In this document: in pieces, positions 1 to 5,501 of the stretch
Numbering within the stretch: the first letter of the stretch is position 1
Layout: each line of letters opens with the position of its first letter
Origin: Planctomycetota bacterium
GTDB lineage: Bacteria; Planctomycetota; Phycisphaerae; UBA1845; CAIVHJ01
DNA length: 6,491 nucleotides
Direction of reading: 5' to 3'
Assembly: GCA_022565195.1 (NCBI GenBank)
Contig: JADFJZ010000086.1
Location: 1 to 6,491, forward strand
Program-made: the position numbers and the translations under genes
Notes under the pieces: model-generated
What the model was told of the DNA's origin: nothing
The model's input: the letters and a program-made list of their open reading frames with translations, nothing else
Databases searched by the model: none

Positions 1-264
1 TCCTTCGCCGGGCAGTGTCTCGAAGGCTGGAAAGATCTCCACCGCGGCGCCCACGATCTCCATGTCGTCGCGGGCTTCATCCGCCTGCTCCAAATGGGCG
101 GTGACAAACAAGTGTGGGCGATTGAGCTGTTTGGCCAGCAGCGCGGGAACGATCGGCGCAGACGCTCCCCACAGTCCCTCAGCCGCACAGACCCCACCGC
201 GCTCGCGCAGCCGGGAAACCAACTCTTGAAAGACTTGATCTCCGGTGACGGTACGAATCACCAT
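1..264 (-). CDS. mfd: Transcription-repair coupling factor Mfd, N-terminal fragment (partial)
   Basis: Mfd is a cytosolic DNA translocase that removes RNA polymerase stalled at lesions and recruits UvrA for nucleotide excision repair. Only the first 88 codons are present; the frame is open at base 1, so the rest lies outside the window. The visible part matches the start of the UvrB-like N-terminal module: residues 29-36 EGLWGASA sit where a Walker A loop would be in a true ATPase but lack the GKT signature, as expected for the degenerate first domain of Mfd. LNRPHLFVTAHLEQADEA follows at residues 48-65 and FPAFETLPGEG at 78-88, the equivalent of the FPxWETLP motif. The ATG at 264 is chosen because an in-frame TGA lies at 291-289 with no other ATG between. 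No strong Shine-Dalgarno precedes it. It is the last gene of the leftward series, 121 bases after the methyltransferase. Family identity is recalled from motif pattern; the helicase domains cannot be seen. Confidence 0.86.
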   Translation of the reverse strand, partial: MVIRTVTGDQVFQELVSRLRERGGVCAAEGLWGASAPIVPALLAKQLNRPHLFVTAHLEQADEARDDMEIVGAAVEIFPAFETLPGEG

Positions 265-276
265 TTCACGACATGT

Positions 277-305
277 ATGATAATGAACTCAAGGTGACTT
301 GGAAA
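277..305 (-). promoter_or_regulatory. Candidate sigma70-type promoter for mfd
   Basis: On the minus strand TTTCCA (305-300, 4/6 to the -35 consensus) is followed after exactly 17 bases by TATCAT (282-277, 5/6 to the -10 consensus). Transcription would start near 270, leaving only about 6 bases before the mfd ATG. This fits the lack of a visible Shine-Dalgarno. Inferred from motif matching only. Confidence 0.4.
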
Positions 306-385
306 GACGCGATGTGCCCCGCCTTTGGCTTGCCGTTTAGCAGCCTTCCCGAAGCAGATTGGGCTCACGAGTTCCTGCGAATCGC

Positions 386-1129
386 TCAGGCGCTTTTCCC
401 GATCATGACCAGAGACAGGCCGATCGGCGGCCGGGCGATTTGGTCCATCATCCCGAGCAAGGGCACACCACGGTCGGCCCGTGCGGCCGATCGGTCCGAA
501 ATGCGATCACGACGGAGTACGCGGCCCATCCACCACCACGCCAGCAGACCCGGAAGATTCAAATAGAAATGACGCGTGACCTGCAAGCCGGCCTGCTCAA
601 AGGCGTCGGCCAATACGCGGCGGCTGTAGCGCCGCAGGCGACCCTGAGAGCGATCCAGACGCCCGAACAACGCCGGACCCGCCGAAGCCACCACGATCAA
701 ATGGCCCGCATCGGCCAGCAACTCACCCATGATCTCGAGGGCTGTGATGTCATAGCGAATGTGCTCCAGCAGGTTGAAGGCCAGCACGGAGTCGTAGGCG
801 CCCGCCGGCACTTCGTCGTTCGGGCAATCGTCCAGCTTGCAGCACACATGGCTGATGTTGATTTGATAGGCCAGGCGCTGCACAGCCGAAATGTGCAGAG
901 CGCCCTCGGGTTCCACTGCGGTCACATCGGGAAAGCCCGCCAGAAACTGCGTGAAGCGCCCCGCCCCGCTGCCGACTTCGCAGATCGAGCCCTTGAGGAA
1001 CGGGCGAATCTGAGCAAAGACGTAGCGGGCGTACCGCGGCATCGGCTCTCGCAGCAAATCTACCCGGCCGGCGATAAGCTCAGGCGGACAGCGCGAAAGA
1101 GAATCGGATGTGGTCTCAAAACTCGACAT
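386..1129 (-). CDS. Class I SAM-dependent methyltransferase, probably cell-surface glycan related
   Basis: A 247-residue Rossmann-type methyltransferase; the substrate is unknown. Motif I is EVGSGAGRF at residues 51-59 (SAM-binding glycine loop), the acidic strand-2 residue is E73 in AVEPE, and the motif IV/V region is LAFNLLEHI at 117-125. The C-terminal half has RRYSRRVLADAFEQAGL (167-182), YLNLPGLLAWWW (189-200) and PPIGLSLVMIGK (234-245). I recall this arrangement from methyltransferases that accompany sugar transferases (RRYS...GF...N.pGllgWw...P.GlSl), so a polysaccharide or lipid-linked substrate is plausible but not shown. The reading frame is open up to a GTG at 1195, but I prefer the ATG at 1129: it is preceded by GGGGG three bases upstream, and a TATAAT at 1203-1198 would put the transcript start at or downstream of that GTG. 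The five-base G run is closer to the start than usual. Upstream is rpsT (143-base gap), downstream mfd. Confidence 0.85.
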   Translation of the reverse strand: MSSFETTSDSLSRCPPELIAGRVDLLREPMPRYARYVFAQIRPFLKGSICEVGSGAGRFTQFLAGFPDVTAVEPEGALHISAVQRLAYQINISHVCCKLDDCPNDEVPAGAYDSVLAFNLLEHIRYDITALEIMGELLADAGHLIVVASAGPALFGRLDRSQGRLRRYSRRVLADAFEQAGLQVTRHFYLNLPGLLAWWWMGRVLRRDRISDRSAARADRGVPLLGMMDQIARPPIGLSLVMIGKSA

Positions 1130-1197
1130 GTTCCCCCGGTTCGATCGTAACGGACAATGGGCCTCAGCCGGTTTTCGTCCGGCAGGGGCAGTCACTT

Positions 1198-1203
1198 ATT
1201 ATA
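1198..1203 (-). promoter_or_regulatory. -10 hexamer TATAAT upstream of the methyltransferase
   Basis: A perfect TATAAT on the minus strand lies in the rpsT-methyltransferase gap. No good -35 is present at 16-18 bases (the sequence there is GC-rich), and TG lies two rather than one base before it, so an extended -10 is imperfect. It would start a transcript near 1191 with a leader of about 60 bases to ATG 1129. Its position argues against the GTG at 1195 as the true start. Confidence 0.45.
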
Positions 1204-1221
1204 GGCAAGTGAAGAGGCGTC

Positions 1222-1245
1222 CCGCTCACGCTACGGCGAGAGCGG
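1222..1245. repeat. Inverted repeat downstream of rpsT
   Basis: CCGCTC (1222-1227) and GAGCGG (1240-1245) form a 6-base stem with a 12-base loop, 28 bases past the rpsT stop codon. It could help end the rpsT transcript, but no T-run follows on the minus strand, so it is not a classical intrinsic terminator. Confidence 0.4.
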
Positions 1246-1272
1246 AACGGTGCTCGATGATTGGAAAACCGG

Positions 1273-1545
1273 TCAGCCGGCGCTGGTGATGGCATTGAGC
1301 CGCCGCTGCATGCGTGATTTTCGTCGGGCGCCCTGGTTCTTGTGCATCACGCCCTTGGCGCAGGTCTGGTCGATTCGCTTGGTCAGTTTCTTGAATTCCG
1401 CTTCGGCGGCGGCTGTATCTTTGGCGACAACAGCGTCCGTAAAGAGGCGCGTCTGAGCTTTCAGGAAGCCCGAACGAATCTTGTTAATCGCGCGCCTTGT
1501 CGCATTCTGCCGGATTCTCTTCTTCGAAGATAGCGAGTGTGCCAC
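1273..1545 (-). CDS. rpsT: 30S ribosomal protein S20
   Basis: S20 is a primary 16S rRNA binding protein of the small ribosomal subunit. The 90-residue product has the usual S20 length and an all-helical, Lys/Arg-rich composition. The N-terminus MAHSLSSKKRIRQNATRRAINK carries the diagnostic SxKKRIRQN block, and the C-terminal part has the S20 signature AKGVMHKNQGARRKSRMQRRLNAI (residues 62-85). The frame is open to 1611 but the GTG at 1545 is chosen: it starts the protein at the family's usual N-terminus and has GGAG (1559-1556) ten bases upstream. The 22 extra upstream residues of the longer frame have no S20 character. A non-ATG start recalls the UUG start of Escherichia coli rpsT. Neighbours are a TPR gene upstream and a methyltransferase downstream, all minus strand. 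The leader contains a hairpin (1596-1633) that might be regulatory. Confidence 0.95.
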   Translation of the reverse strand: MAHSLSSKKRIRQNATRRAINKIRSGFLKAQTRLFTDAVVAKDTAAAEAEFKKLTKRIDQTCAKGVMHKNQGARRKSRMQRRLNAITSAG

Positions 1546-1555
1546 AGTCAACAGT

Positions 1556-1559
1556 CTCC
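1556..1559 (-). promoter_or_regulatory. Shine-Dalgarno GGAG of rpsT
   Basis: GGAG on the minus strand ends ten bases before the GTG at 1545. It decides the start of rpsT in favour of this GTG over start codons further upstream. Confidence 0.65.
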
Positions 1560-1595
1560 AGAGTATTGAGCGATCATTCTCCGTTTGGTAGTCCG

Positions 1596-1633
1596 CGCGG
1601 GCTCCCGACAAGTCGGGTTTCCTATTGCCCGCG
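1596..1633. repeat. Two-tier inverted repeat in the rpsT leader
   Basis: An outer 7-base stem, CGCGGGC (1596-1602) with GCCCGCG (1627-1633), encloses an inner perfect CCCGAC (1604-1609) / GTCGGG (1612-1617) stem. In the rpsT-sense RNA the inner hairpin is followed by a single A and then the outer 3' arm, and an AATAGGAAA bulge sits on the 5' side. The structure ends about 50 bases before the rpsT start codon. No T-run follows in the rpsT direction, so it is unlikely to be a plain terminator for the TPR gene. It may be a ribosomal-protein leader structure or a copy of a dispersed palindrome. Confidence 0.55.
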
Positions 1634-1668
1634 GCTCGTTGGACCCCCGCACGGAAAATAGTCTAGCA

Positions 1669-3183
1669 TCACTCTTCCAGGGCTTCAAGGCGCCGGCGGA
1701 CGTCCCTGTAGTTGTAATCCCACTGAATGACCTGCCCGAAGGCCTTGGCTGCGTCCTCCGGCTTGCCGGCGGCCTCGCAGGCCCGTCCCAGCCAATAATA
1801 GAGCGATTTGCCCAGTTCGTCCCCGATCAATTCGTGCTCCCCAATGGCCTGATTCAGGGAGGTGATGGCCTGAGCGTGCAGGCCCTTTTCAAGGAAGCAT
1901 CGGCCGATCAAGAGCATACACGCCGTGCGGTTCTTGGGGTCGTTGCGGGCCTCCTGCAGCATGGGAATCGCCTGGTCATAACTGCGGGCCTGCACCAGCC
2001 GCTTGCCCAGCTCGAATTTGATCTTGTTGTCGGTCGGGTACTTGTCCGCACGCTCCTTGAATACCTTGAGTTCGAATTTCAACATCTCGATCTTCGCCTG
2101 CCGCGCCCCCTGCTTGTCGCCGGCGGCGACCGCCTGGCGGATCCGGCGGCGGAACAGTTTCGTCCGAATTTCGTCGCTGCGCACCTTGTAGCTGTAGTTG
2201 TCCCCGGACGCGAACTCGTCGTCCAACAGTTTGATGGCTTCTTCTTCACGTTCCGGCGTTTCGTCGCGGCACAGCAAATCGACGAGGTGGATCAGCTTGG
2301 CGGTCACGGCTGGATTGGCCCGCCAGCCTTCGCGGGCGTCGTTGATCAACTCTTCCAGGCGCGCCCCATCCATGACCATGCGTTCGCGGTCGTGAATATC
2401 TCTCTGGGCATCGGAGTCCTTGATACTGCCTCGGAAATCCTCGCCGGAGCCGTACTTGCCTTTGATGATGGTCACTTTGGTGGTGAGGTCTTTGAGTTCC
2501 GTGCGATACGGCGAATTCAGCCCGCCGAGTTGGTTGAGCACTTGAAGTACGGTCAGCCCGCCTTCAAAGAACGCAATGGCGCGCTTCAAGTCGCCGCGCC
2601 GTTCGCAGCGGTTGCCGGCATCGTCATAGGATTTGTGCAGCAAGACAAACGGATCCTTGGACAGCTTCTTGGCGTTCTTGGCTGCGTCAAAATAGATCGG
2701 GGCGATGAACAGCAGCGTCTCTTCGTATCCGCCGCGCGCCGCATTCTTGACGATTCCGCCGATGTACGACATTTGGGTCGGATCGCGCGACCACCTCCAT
2801 TCGGCATTGAGCAGAGCCTGCAAGGGATCTTTGCCGGTCATGGGGTGCTTCATTTCTTCGATCTTACTCGGCTTCTTGCCGCCGATGTCGCGGCGGGCGT
2901 AGGCAGCGCCGCGCAGCGGCAGGTGGGCCTCCTCGACGGCTTCGGGCCAGAACTTCAGCCCCGTAAGGAAGCACTCGATGGCGTACTCATAATTGCGGTC
3001 TTCGATGAGCTTGTTGGCTTGCTTGAACCACTTGCGCGCCGAGACGATGTCTTTCTCGCTGAAGATCGGCGGTTCGTCGTCCGGAGACGTCGCACCCTCG
3101 GCGGCATCGGCACCGGTGGTCGGCCGGCCCCCGTCGCCGTCCTTTGCCCCTTTGCCCTTTTTGCGACCACCAAAAAAACCCAT
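1669..3183 (-). CDS. Large TPR-containing protein of planctomycete type, function unknown
   Basis: A 504-residue protein with no signal peptide or membrane span, so probably cytosolic. It begins with a basic Gly/Lys-rich tail (MGFFGGRKKGKG, residues 1-12) and a low-complexity acidic linker to about residue 40. A TPR-like helical pair follows at 44-98 (ARKWFKQANKLIEDRNYEYAIECFLTGL within it). A central charged region has GGKKP at 101-105 and WRWSRDP at 129-135. Classical TPR units lie at the C-terminus: ELGKRLVQARSYDQAIPMLQ (391-410), LLIGRCFLEKGLHAQAITSL (424-443) and YYWLGRACEAAGKPEDAAKA (462-481). TPRs are protein-binding scaffolds; no catalytic motif is visible. I recall similar unnamed proteins in planctomycete genomes. 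The frame opens with a TTG at 3198, but the ATG at 3183 is preferred, with GGTGG four bases upstream. It heads the leftward series, 123 bases before rpsT, and is divergent from the DUF971 gene. Confidence 0.85.
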   Translation of the reverse strand: MGFFGGRKKGKGAKDGDGGRPTTGADAAEGATSPDDEPPIFSEKDIVSARKWFKQANKLIEDRNYEYAIECFLTGLKFWPEAVEEAHLPLRGAAYARRDIGGKKPSKIEEMKHPMTGKDPLQALLNAEWRWSRDPTQMSYIGGIVKNAARGGYEETLLFIAPIYFDAAKNAKKLSKDPFVLLHKSYDDAGNRCERRGDLKRAIAFFEGGLTVLQVLNQLGGLNSPYRTELKDLTTKVTIIKGKYGSGEDFRGSIKDSDAQRDIHDRERMVMDGARLEELINDAREGWRANPAVTAKLIHLVDLLCRDETPEREEEAIKLLDDEFASGDNYSYKVRSDEIRTKLFRRRIRQAVAAGDKQGARQAKIEMLKFELKVFKERADKYPTDNKIKFELGKRLVQARSYDQAIPMLQEARNDPKNRTACMLLIGRCFLEKGLHAQAITSLNQAIGEHELIGDELGKSLYYWLGRACEAAGKPEDAAKAFGQVIQWDYNYRDVRRRLEALEE

Positions 3184-3260
3184 ACGACCACCGCTCAAAC
3201 GCCCTATCGAATCAACAAGTCACGATCATATCGGGAATGTCCGCGAGAGGGACTCAACTC

Positions 3261-3277
3261 GTCAGGATGACCCTGAC
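3261..3277. repeat. Perfect 6-base dyad in the divergent intergenic region
   Basis: GTCAGG (3261-3266) and CCTGAC (3272-3277) flank the 5-base spacer ATGAC. It lies in the 217-base region shared by the divergent TPR and DUF971 genes, just downstream of two possible -10 elements for the TPR gene (TATGAT 3285-3280 and TACCAT 3299-3294). It could be an operator or an mRNA leader hairpin; no regulator in the window is an obvious partner. Confidence 0.45.
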
Positions 3278-3293
3278 AAATCATAGCCAAGTC

Positions 3294-3321
3294 ATGGTAG
3301 CAGATCGAGTTGCAGCGTCAA
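3294..3321 (-). promoter_or_regulatory. Candidate promoter for the TPR gene
   Basis: TTGACG (3321-3316, 5/6 to the -35 consensus) is spaced 16 bases from TACCAT (3299-3294, 4/6 to the -10 consensus) on the minus strand. This gives a leader of about 100 bases that includes the dyad at 3261-3277. A rival -10, TATGAT at 3285-3280, has no matching -35. Motif inference only. Confidence 0.35.
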
Positions 3322-3400
3322 TTTTGCGCAATGGCCGTTGCGTGCCGCGTCGATCTGCACGATCATTCCGATAATAATGAATCCCTCGCAAGGTCTTCCC

Positions 3401-3781
3401 ATGGCTGGTGAAAACAATGCAAACCCGGACCCCGTGCCGCTCACCGGCGCCCCGCTGACCGCCGCGCAAGTCACGCCGGCGGACATCAAGTTGAGTCTGA
3501 CGGCTCAGACGCTGGCCATCGATTGGCAGGACGGGCACCGCAGCGAGTTTGAGCTGGGCCGGCTGCGCCGCGTGTGTCCCTGTGCCACTTGCCGCAAAGA
3601 GCGCGACACTCCGCCGACCAGCCTCCGAATTTTGAATCTCCCGGCGGGCGGGGGCAAAATCGAAGTGATCGATGCGGAACTCATGGGTCATTATGCGATC
3701 AACCTGAAATGGTCCGACGGCCATAATAGCGGGATTTACGATTACAAATTCCTGCGCGCCCTCGATGCCGAGCCAACGTGA
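3401..3781 (+). CDS. DUF971 domain protein (gamma-butyrobetaine hydroxylase-like N-terminal domain)
   Basis: A small (126-residue) cytosolic protein made almost entirely of one DUF971 domain. The diagnostic pattern is present: IDWQDGHRSEF at residues 40-50, the Cys cluster RRVCPCATC at 56-64 (C59, C61, C64), GHYAINLKWSDGH at 97-108 and GIYDYKFLR at 111-119. The fold is that of the small N-terminal domain of gamma-butyrobetaine hydroxylase, where Cys residues and a later His bind zinc. It is also the C-terminal domain of the plant Fe-S scaffold HCF101, so a metal-binding or Fe-S accessory role is possible. No hydroxylase catalytic domain is attached. ATG 3401 is chosen because AGG (3391-3393) lies seven bases upstream; ATG 3377 in the same frame is the alternative (8 more residues) but lacks a Shine-Dalgarno. 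The first 25 residues are Pro/Ala-rich and likely disordered. It converges with the zinc-ribbon gene, only 45 bases between the stop codons. Confidence 0.85.
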   Translation: MAGENNANPDPVPLTGAPLTAAQVTPADIKLSLTAQTLAIDWQDGHRSEFELGRLRRVCPCATCRKERDTPPTSLRILNLPAGGGKIEVIDAELMGHYAINLKWSDGHNSGIYDYKFLRALDAEPT

Positions 3782-3826
3782 CGACGAGTGCGTTTCGGAG
3801 AAGAATCGACACGAAGAAAAAGGGCT

Positions 3827-4246
3827 TTACACATCGTCGTCCGAGTCGGCTTGGCTTGCGATTTTCTGGCCGCGGATGAACAGCCCGAGACGCCGCAGGC
3901 CTTGCCGCAGGAACACGAAGCCCATGTATCCGAGAATGCCCGCAAACAGCAGGCACCACAGATCAAACCGGCGAACCAGACCGGCGACCAGCCAGAGAGC
4001 CAATCCGCCACCGGCCAGCCCGGCCGCAAGATCCATGGCGGGGAACTTGGCGGCATGGGGAACGAAGATACCCTCTGTCTTGATGCCGCGCACGCTGTAG
4101 CAACTGTCGCACTCCGGACAGCAACCGACGAACGGCAGCCCTCGCAATTGGTATCCGCATTCGTCGCAGATGGCCGACTTGGTCATCAAGTGCGGACCCT
4201 CTTGCTCCTGCAACATATGCTCCAAATGCTCAGGTTCGAGGGCCAT
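3827..4246 (-). CDS. Small zinc-ribbon integral membrane protein, function unknown
   Basis: A 139-residue protein with a cytosolic zinc ribbon followed by two membrane helices. The ribbon is C27-x2-C30 (CDECGYQLRGLP) and C43-x2-C46 (CPEC), with additional C42 and C49. The CxxCGYxLRGL...CPEC form is frequent in planctomycete membrane proteins of unknown role. Membrane spans are about 72-90 (DLAAGLAGGGLALWLVAGL) and 95-114 (DLWCLLFAGILGYMGFVFLR), joined by a very short basic turn (VRR). The tail is basic then acidic and ends DSDDDV. The frame opens at an ATG at 4309, but that stretch lies inside a dispersed repeat and gives an unlikely N-terminus, so ATG 4246 is used; ATG 4186 (MTKSAICDECGY) is possible. 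A TATACT at 4258-4253 would put the transcript start at or next to ATG 4246. Transcription is divergent from the Spy-like gene; nothing in the context defines a function. Confidence 0.78.
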   Translation of the reverse strand: MALEPEHLEHMLQEQEGPHLMTKSAICDECGYQLRGLPFVGCCPECDSCYSVRGIKTEGIFVPHAAKFPAMDLAAGLAGGGLALWLVAGLVRRFDLWCLLFAGILGYMGFVFLRQGLRRLGLFIRGQKIASQADSDDDV

Positions 4247-4252
4247 ACTCAC

Positions 4253-4258
4253 AGTATA
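4253..4258 (-). promoter_or_regulatory. -10 hexamer TATACT for the zinc-ribbon gene
   Basis: TATACT (5/6 to TATAAT) ends six bases before ATG 4246 on the minus strand, so initiation at the usual distance would coincide with the start codon and give a leaderless or nearly leaderless mRNA. The sequence 17 bases upstream is GC-rich with no -35 match. Confidence 0.35.
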
Positions 4259-4278
4259 CCCGCCGCCCCACGTCCGCT

Positions 4279-4357
4279 GCCAGCACTTGTACAAAGCCGT
4301 GGCCTTCACGCCGCGGCGGGTGACCTACGGACGGTCCGGCCCCTGGATGACCGGCTC
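4279..4357. repeat. Dispersed repeat, left (degraded) copy
   Basis: Bases 4279-4308 match 5502-5531 at 28 of 30 positions (core AAGCCGTGGCCTTCA). Bases 4310-4316 (GCCGCGG) match 5543-5549, and 4321-4339 match 5550-5568 at 17 of 19 positions. CCGGCTC ends both copies. Relative to the right copy it lacks about ten bases forming the 3' arm of the CCGTGGCC hairpin, carries CGGG extra at 4317-4320, and its second stem is mostly lost. It lies in the 222-base gap between the divergent zinc-ribbon and Spy-like genes. Confidence 0.8.
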
Positions 4358-4404
4358 GTGAAGAGCCTCAGCGGCCGGAAACACGGCATTTCCTCCGAAG
4401 GCGC

Positions 4405-4432
4405 TGCACAACATTCCGCGATCGGCTATAAT
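4405..4432 (+). promoter_or_regulatory. Sigma70-type promoter for the Spy-like gene
   Basis: A perfect TATAAT (4427-4432) follows TGCACA (4405-4410, 4/6 to TTGACA) after 16 bases. The predicted start near 4439 leaves a leader of about 30 bases that contains the AAAGG Shine-Dalgarno (4456-4460), eight bases before the ATG. Confidence 0.6.
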
Positions 4433-4468
4433 ACAACCGTCATTCATTTTCAACGAAAGGACTGCCAA

Positions 4469-5473
4469 ATGGCCCTGCAAGTGCTGCGTCGAATCTGTGC
4501 TGTCGTCCTCGCTTCCCTCATTCTGCCGACCATGACACAGGCCCAGGCTCCGCCGAATCGGACGGATGAAGCGGCGCCGTCGCCCGAGAACCGGCGCGGA
4601 CGTGACGACGATCGCCAGCGCTGGCGCGAGCGCAGGGAACGAATGGCCTTCGCCACCCCGGAGGAGCAGCGCGAGATGCGCCTCGACTGGCGGGTCTCCA
4701 TGTTCACGCGCACATACGAACTGAGCAAAGAACAGCAGGGTGAAGTCCGCGCCGAACTGAAGCGAATGAACGACGAACGCCGCGAATCCCTCGGGCCCGA
4801 CGCCGAGAAGCTCGATCGCCTGCGGGAGGAAATGCGGGAGTATTGGCGCGAGCGCATGGGCAGCGACGACAACGACGGCCGCCGCGCCTGGCGCGGCATG
4901 ATGGATGATGAGGAGTTCGCGAAACTCAGGGAGCAAATGCGCTCCCTGCGTGAGCGGACTTCGTTTAATTGGCAGGAAAGTAACGAGCGCATCGAAAAGC
5001 TGCTCCCAGCCGAGCAAGTTGAGGCGGGCCGCAAGCGTCGCGAAGAAATGATGACCCGCTGGACGGAGCGCCGTGAAAACGGCGAGCGCGGGGGCCGCTG
5101 GGGCAACGGCGATTCGCCTGGCGGATGGGGCGAGCGCTGGCGCGACCGAAGACGAGAGCGCCAGGCGCGCATCACGCCGCCCGTGGACTCGTGGGATGAG
5201 TTCACCCGGAACTTCATCGAGAAGTACGGCTTCGATTCGGCCCAGAGCAGCACCGCAGGCGCCATTCTCAAGGACGTCAAGGGGCAGGCCACGACCATCC
5301 AAAGGAAACAGCAGGACGCCCGCGCGAGCCTCGAAACTGTCAAAGACCGGAGCGAAAGAGCACAGCGGGCTGCCGAACTCGACGAACCCATAAGCGCCCT
5401 GTTCACCGAACTCAAGACGCGACTCGAAATCCTGGTCACCGAACGCCAGCGCCGCCAAGCCGGCGAAAAGTAG
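4469..5473 (+). CDS. Secreted Arg/Glu-rich Spy/LTxxQ-like protein
   Basis: A 334-residue exported protein, probably periplasmic. The signal peptide is residues 1-27: basic n-region RR at 7-8, hydrophobic ICAVVLASLILP (9-20), and a likely cleavage after AQA at 25-27. The mature protein is extremely rich in Arg, Glu and Asp and almost certainly helical or coiled coil. It contains LTxxQ-like helix starts of the kind found in Spy/CpxP and periplasmic metal-stress proteins: YELSKEQQGEVRAEL (83-97), KLLPAEQVEAGRKRREEM (177-194) and, more weakly, YGFDSAQSSTAGAIL (253-267). A Gly/Trp/Arg-rich linker (GGRWGNGDSPGGWGERWRD, 208-226) divides a larger N-terminal helical region from a C-terminal one that ends in LKTRLEILVTERQRRQ. 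Chaperone or stress-sensing function is analogy only. ATG 4469 is chosen over the longer open frame because it starts the signal peptide and has AAAGG eight bases upstream. It is convergent with the GT39 gene and flanked by both repeat copies. Confidence 0.82.
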   Translation: MALQVLRRICAVVLASLILPTMTQAQAPPNRTDEAAPSPENRRGRDDDRQRWRERRERMAFATPEEQREMRLDWRVSMFTRTYELSKEQQGEVRAELKRMNDERRESLGPDAEKLDRLREEMREYWRERMGSDDNDGRRAWRGMMDDEEFAKLREQMRSLRERTSFNWQESNERIEKLLPAEQVEAGRKRREEMMTRWTERRENGERGGRWGNGDSPGGWGERWRDRRRERQARITPPVDSWDEFTRNFIEKYGFDSAQSSTAGAILKDVKGQATTIQRKQQDARASLETVKDRSERAQRAAELDEPISALFTELKTRLEILVTERQRRQAGEK

Positions 5474-5486
5474 GGCGGGGCTGGAG

Positions 5487-5497
5487 CCACCCTACAT
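5487..5497 (+). repeat. Direct repeat CCACCCTACAT, left copy
   Basis: An 11-base sequence identical to 5609-5619. Each copy is the end of a G-rich/C-rich hairpin-like module: GGGGCTGGAGCCACC here and GGTGGGTCTCGACCCACC on the right. The pair therefore may be two copies of one module rather than a target-site duplication. Confidence 0.6.
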
Positions 5498-5501
5498 CAC
5501 C

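Noticed and set aside
359..1150. Plus-strand open frame of 263 codons opposite the methyltransferase
   Set aside because: The minus-strand frame has SAM-binding motifs in the right order; the plus-strand product has none.
1130..1195. GTG at 1195 as methyltransferase start (22 extra residues)
   Set aside because: A TATAAT ends only two bases upstream of it, so it would lie at or before the transcription start. The ATG at 1129 has a G-rich ribosome-binding sequence.
1546..1611. N-terminal extension of S20 to 1611
   Set aside because: The added residues do not belong to the S20 family, and the GTG at 1545 has a GGAG at suitable distance and yields the standard N-terminus.
1585..3270. Plus-strand open frame of 561 codons opposite the TPR gene
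   Set aside because: It is antisense to a protein with clear TPR motifs and a sensible start. Its translation has no recognisable domain and reads as the mirror of GC-rich Glu/Lys/Leu codons.
4247..4309. N-terminal extension of the zinc-ribbon protein to the ATG at 4309
   Set aside because: This segment overlaps the dispersed repeat and a -10-like element, and its sequence does not look like a signal or domain.
3788..4468. Upstream in-frame extension of the Spy-like gene to 3788
   Set aside because: This part runs antisense through the zinc-ribbon gene and across the dispersed repeat. The signal peptide, Shine-Dalgarno and TATAAT all place the true start at 4469.
4325..5490. Two long minus-strand open frames (377 and 346 codons) opposite the Spy-like gene
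   Set aside because: They arise because Arg (CGC) and Glu (GAG) codons rarely give stops on the opposite strand. Composition is biased and no domain, start signal or family match is seen.
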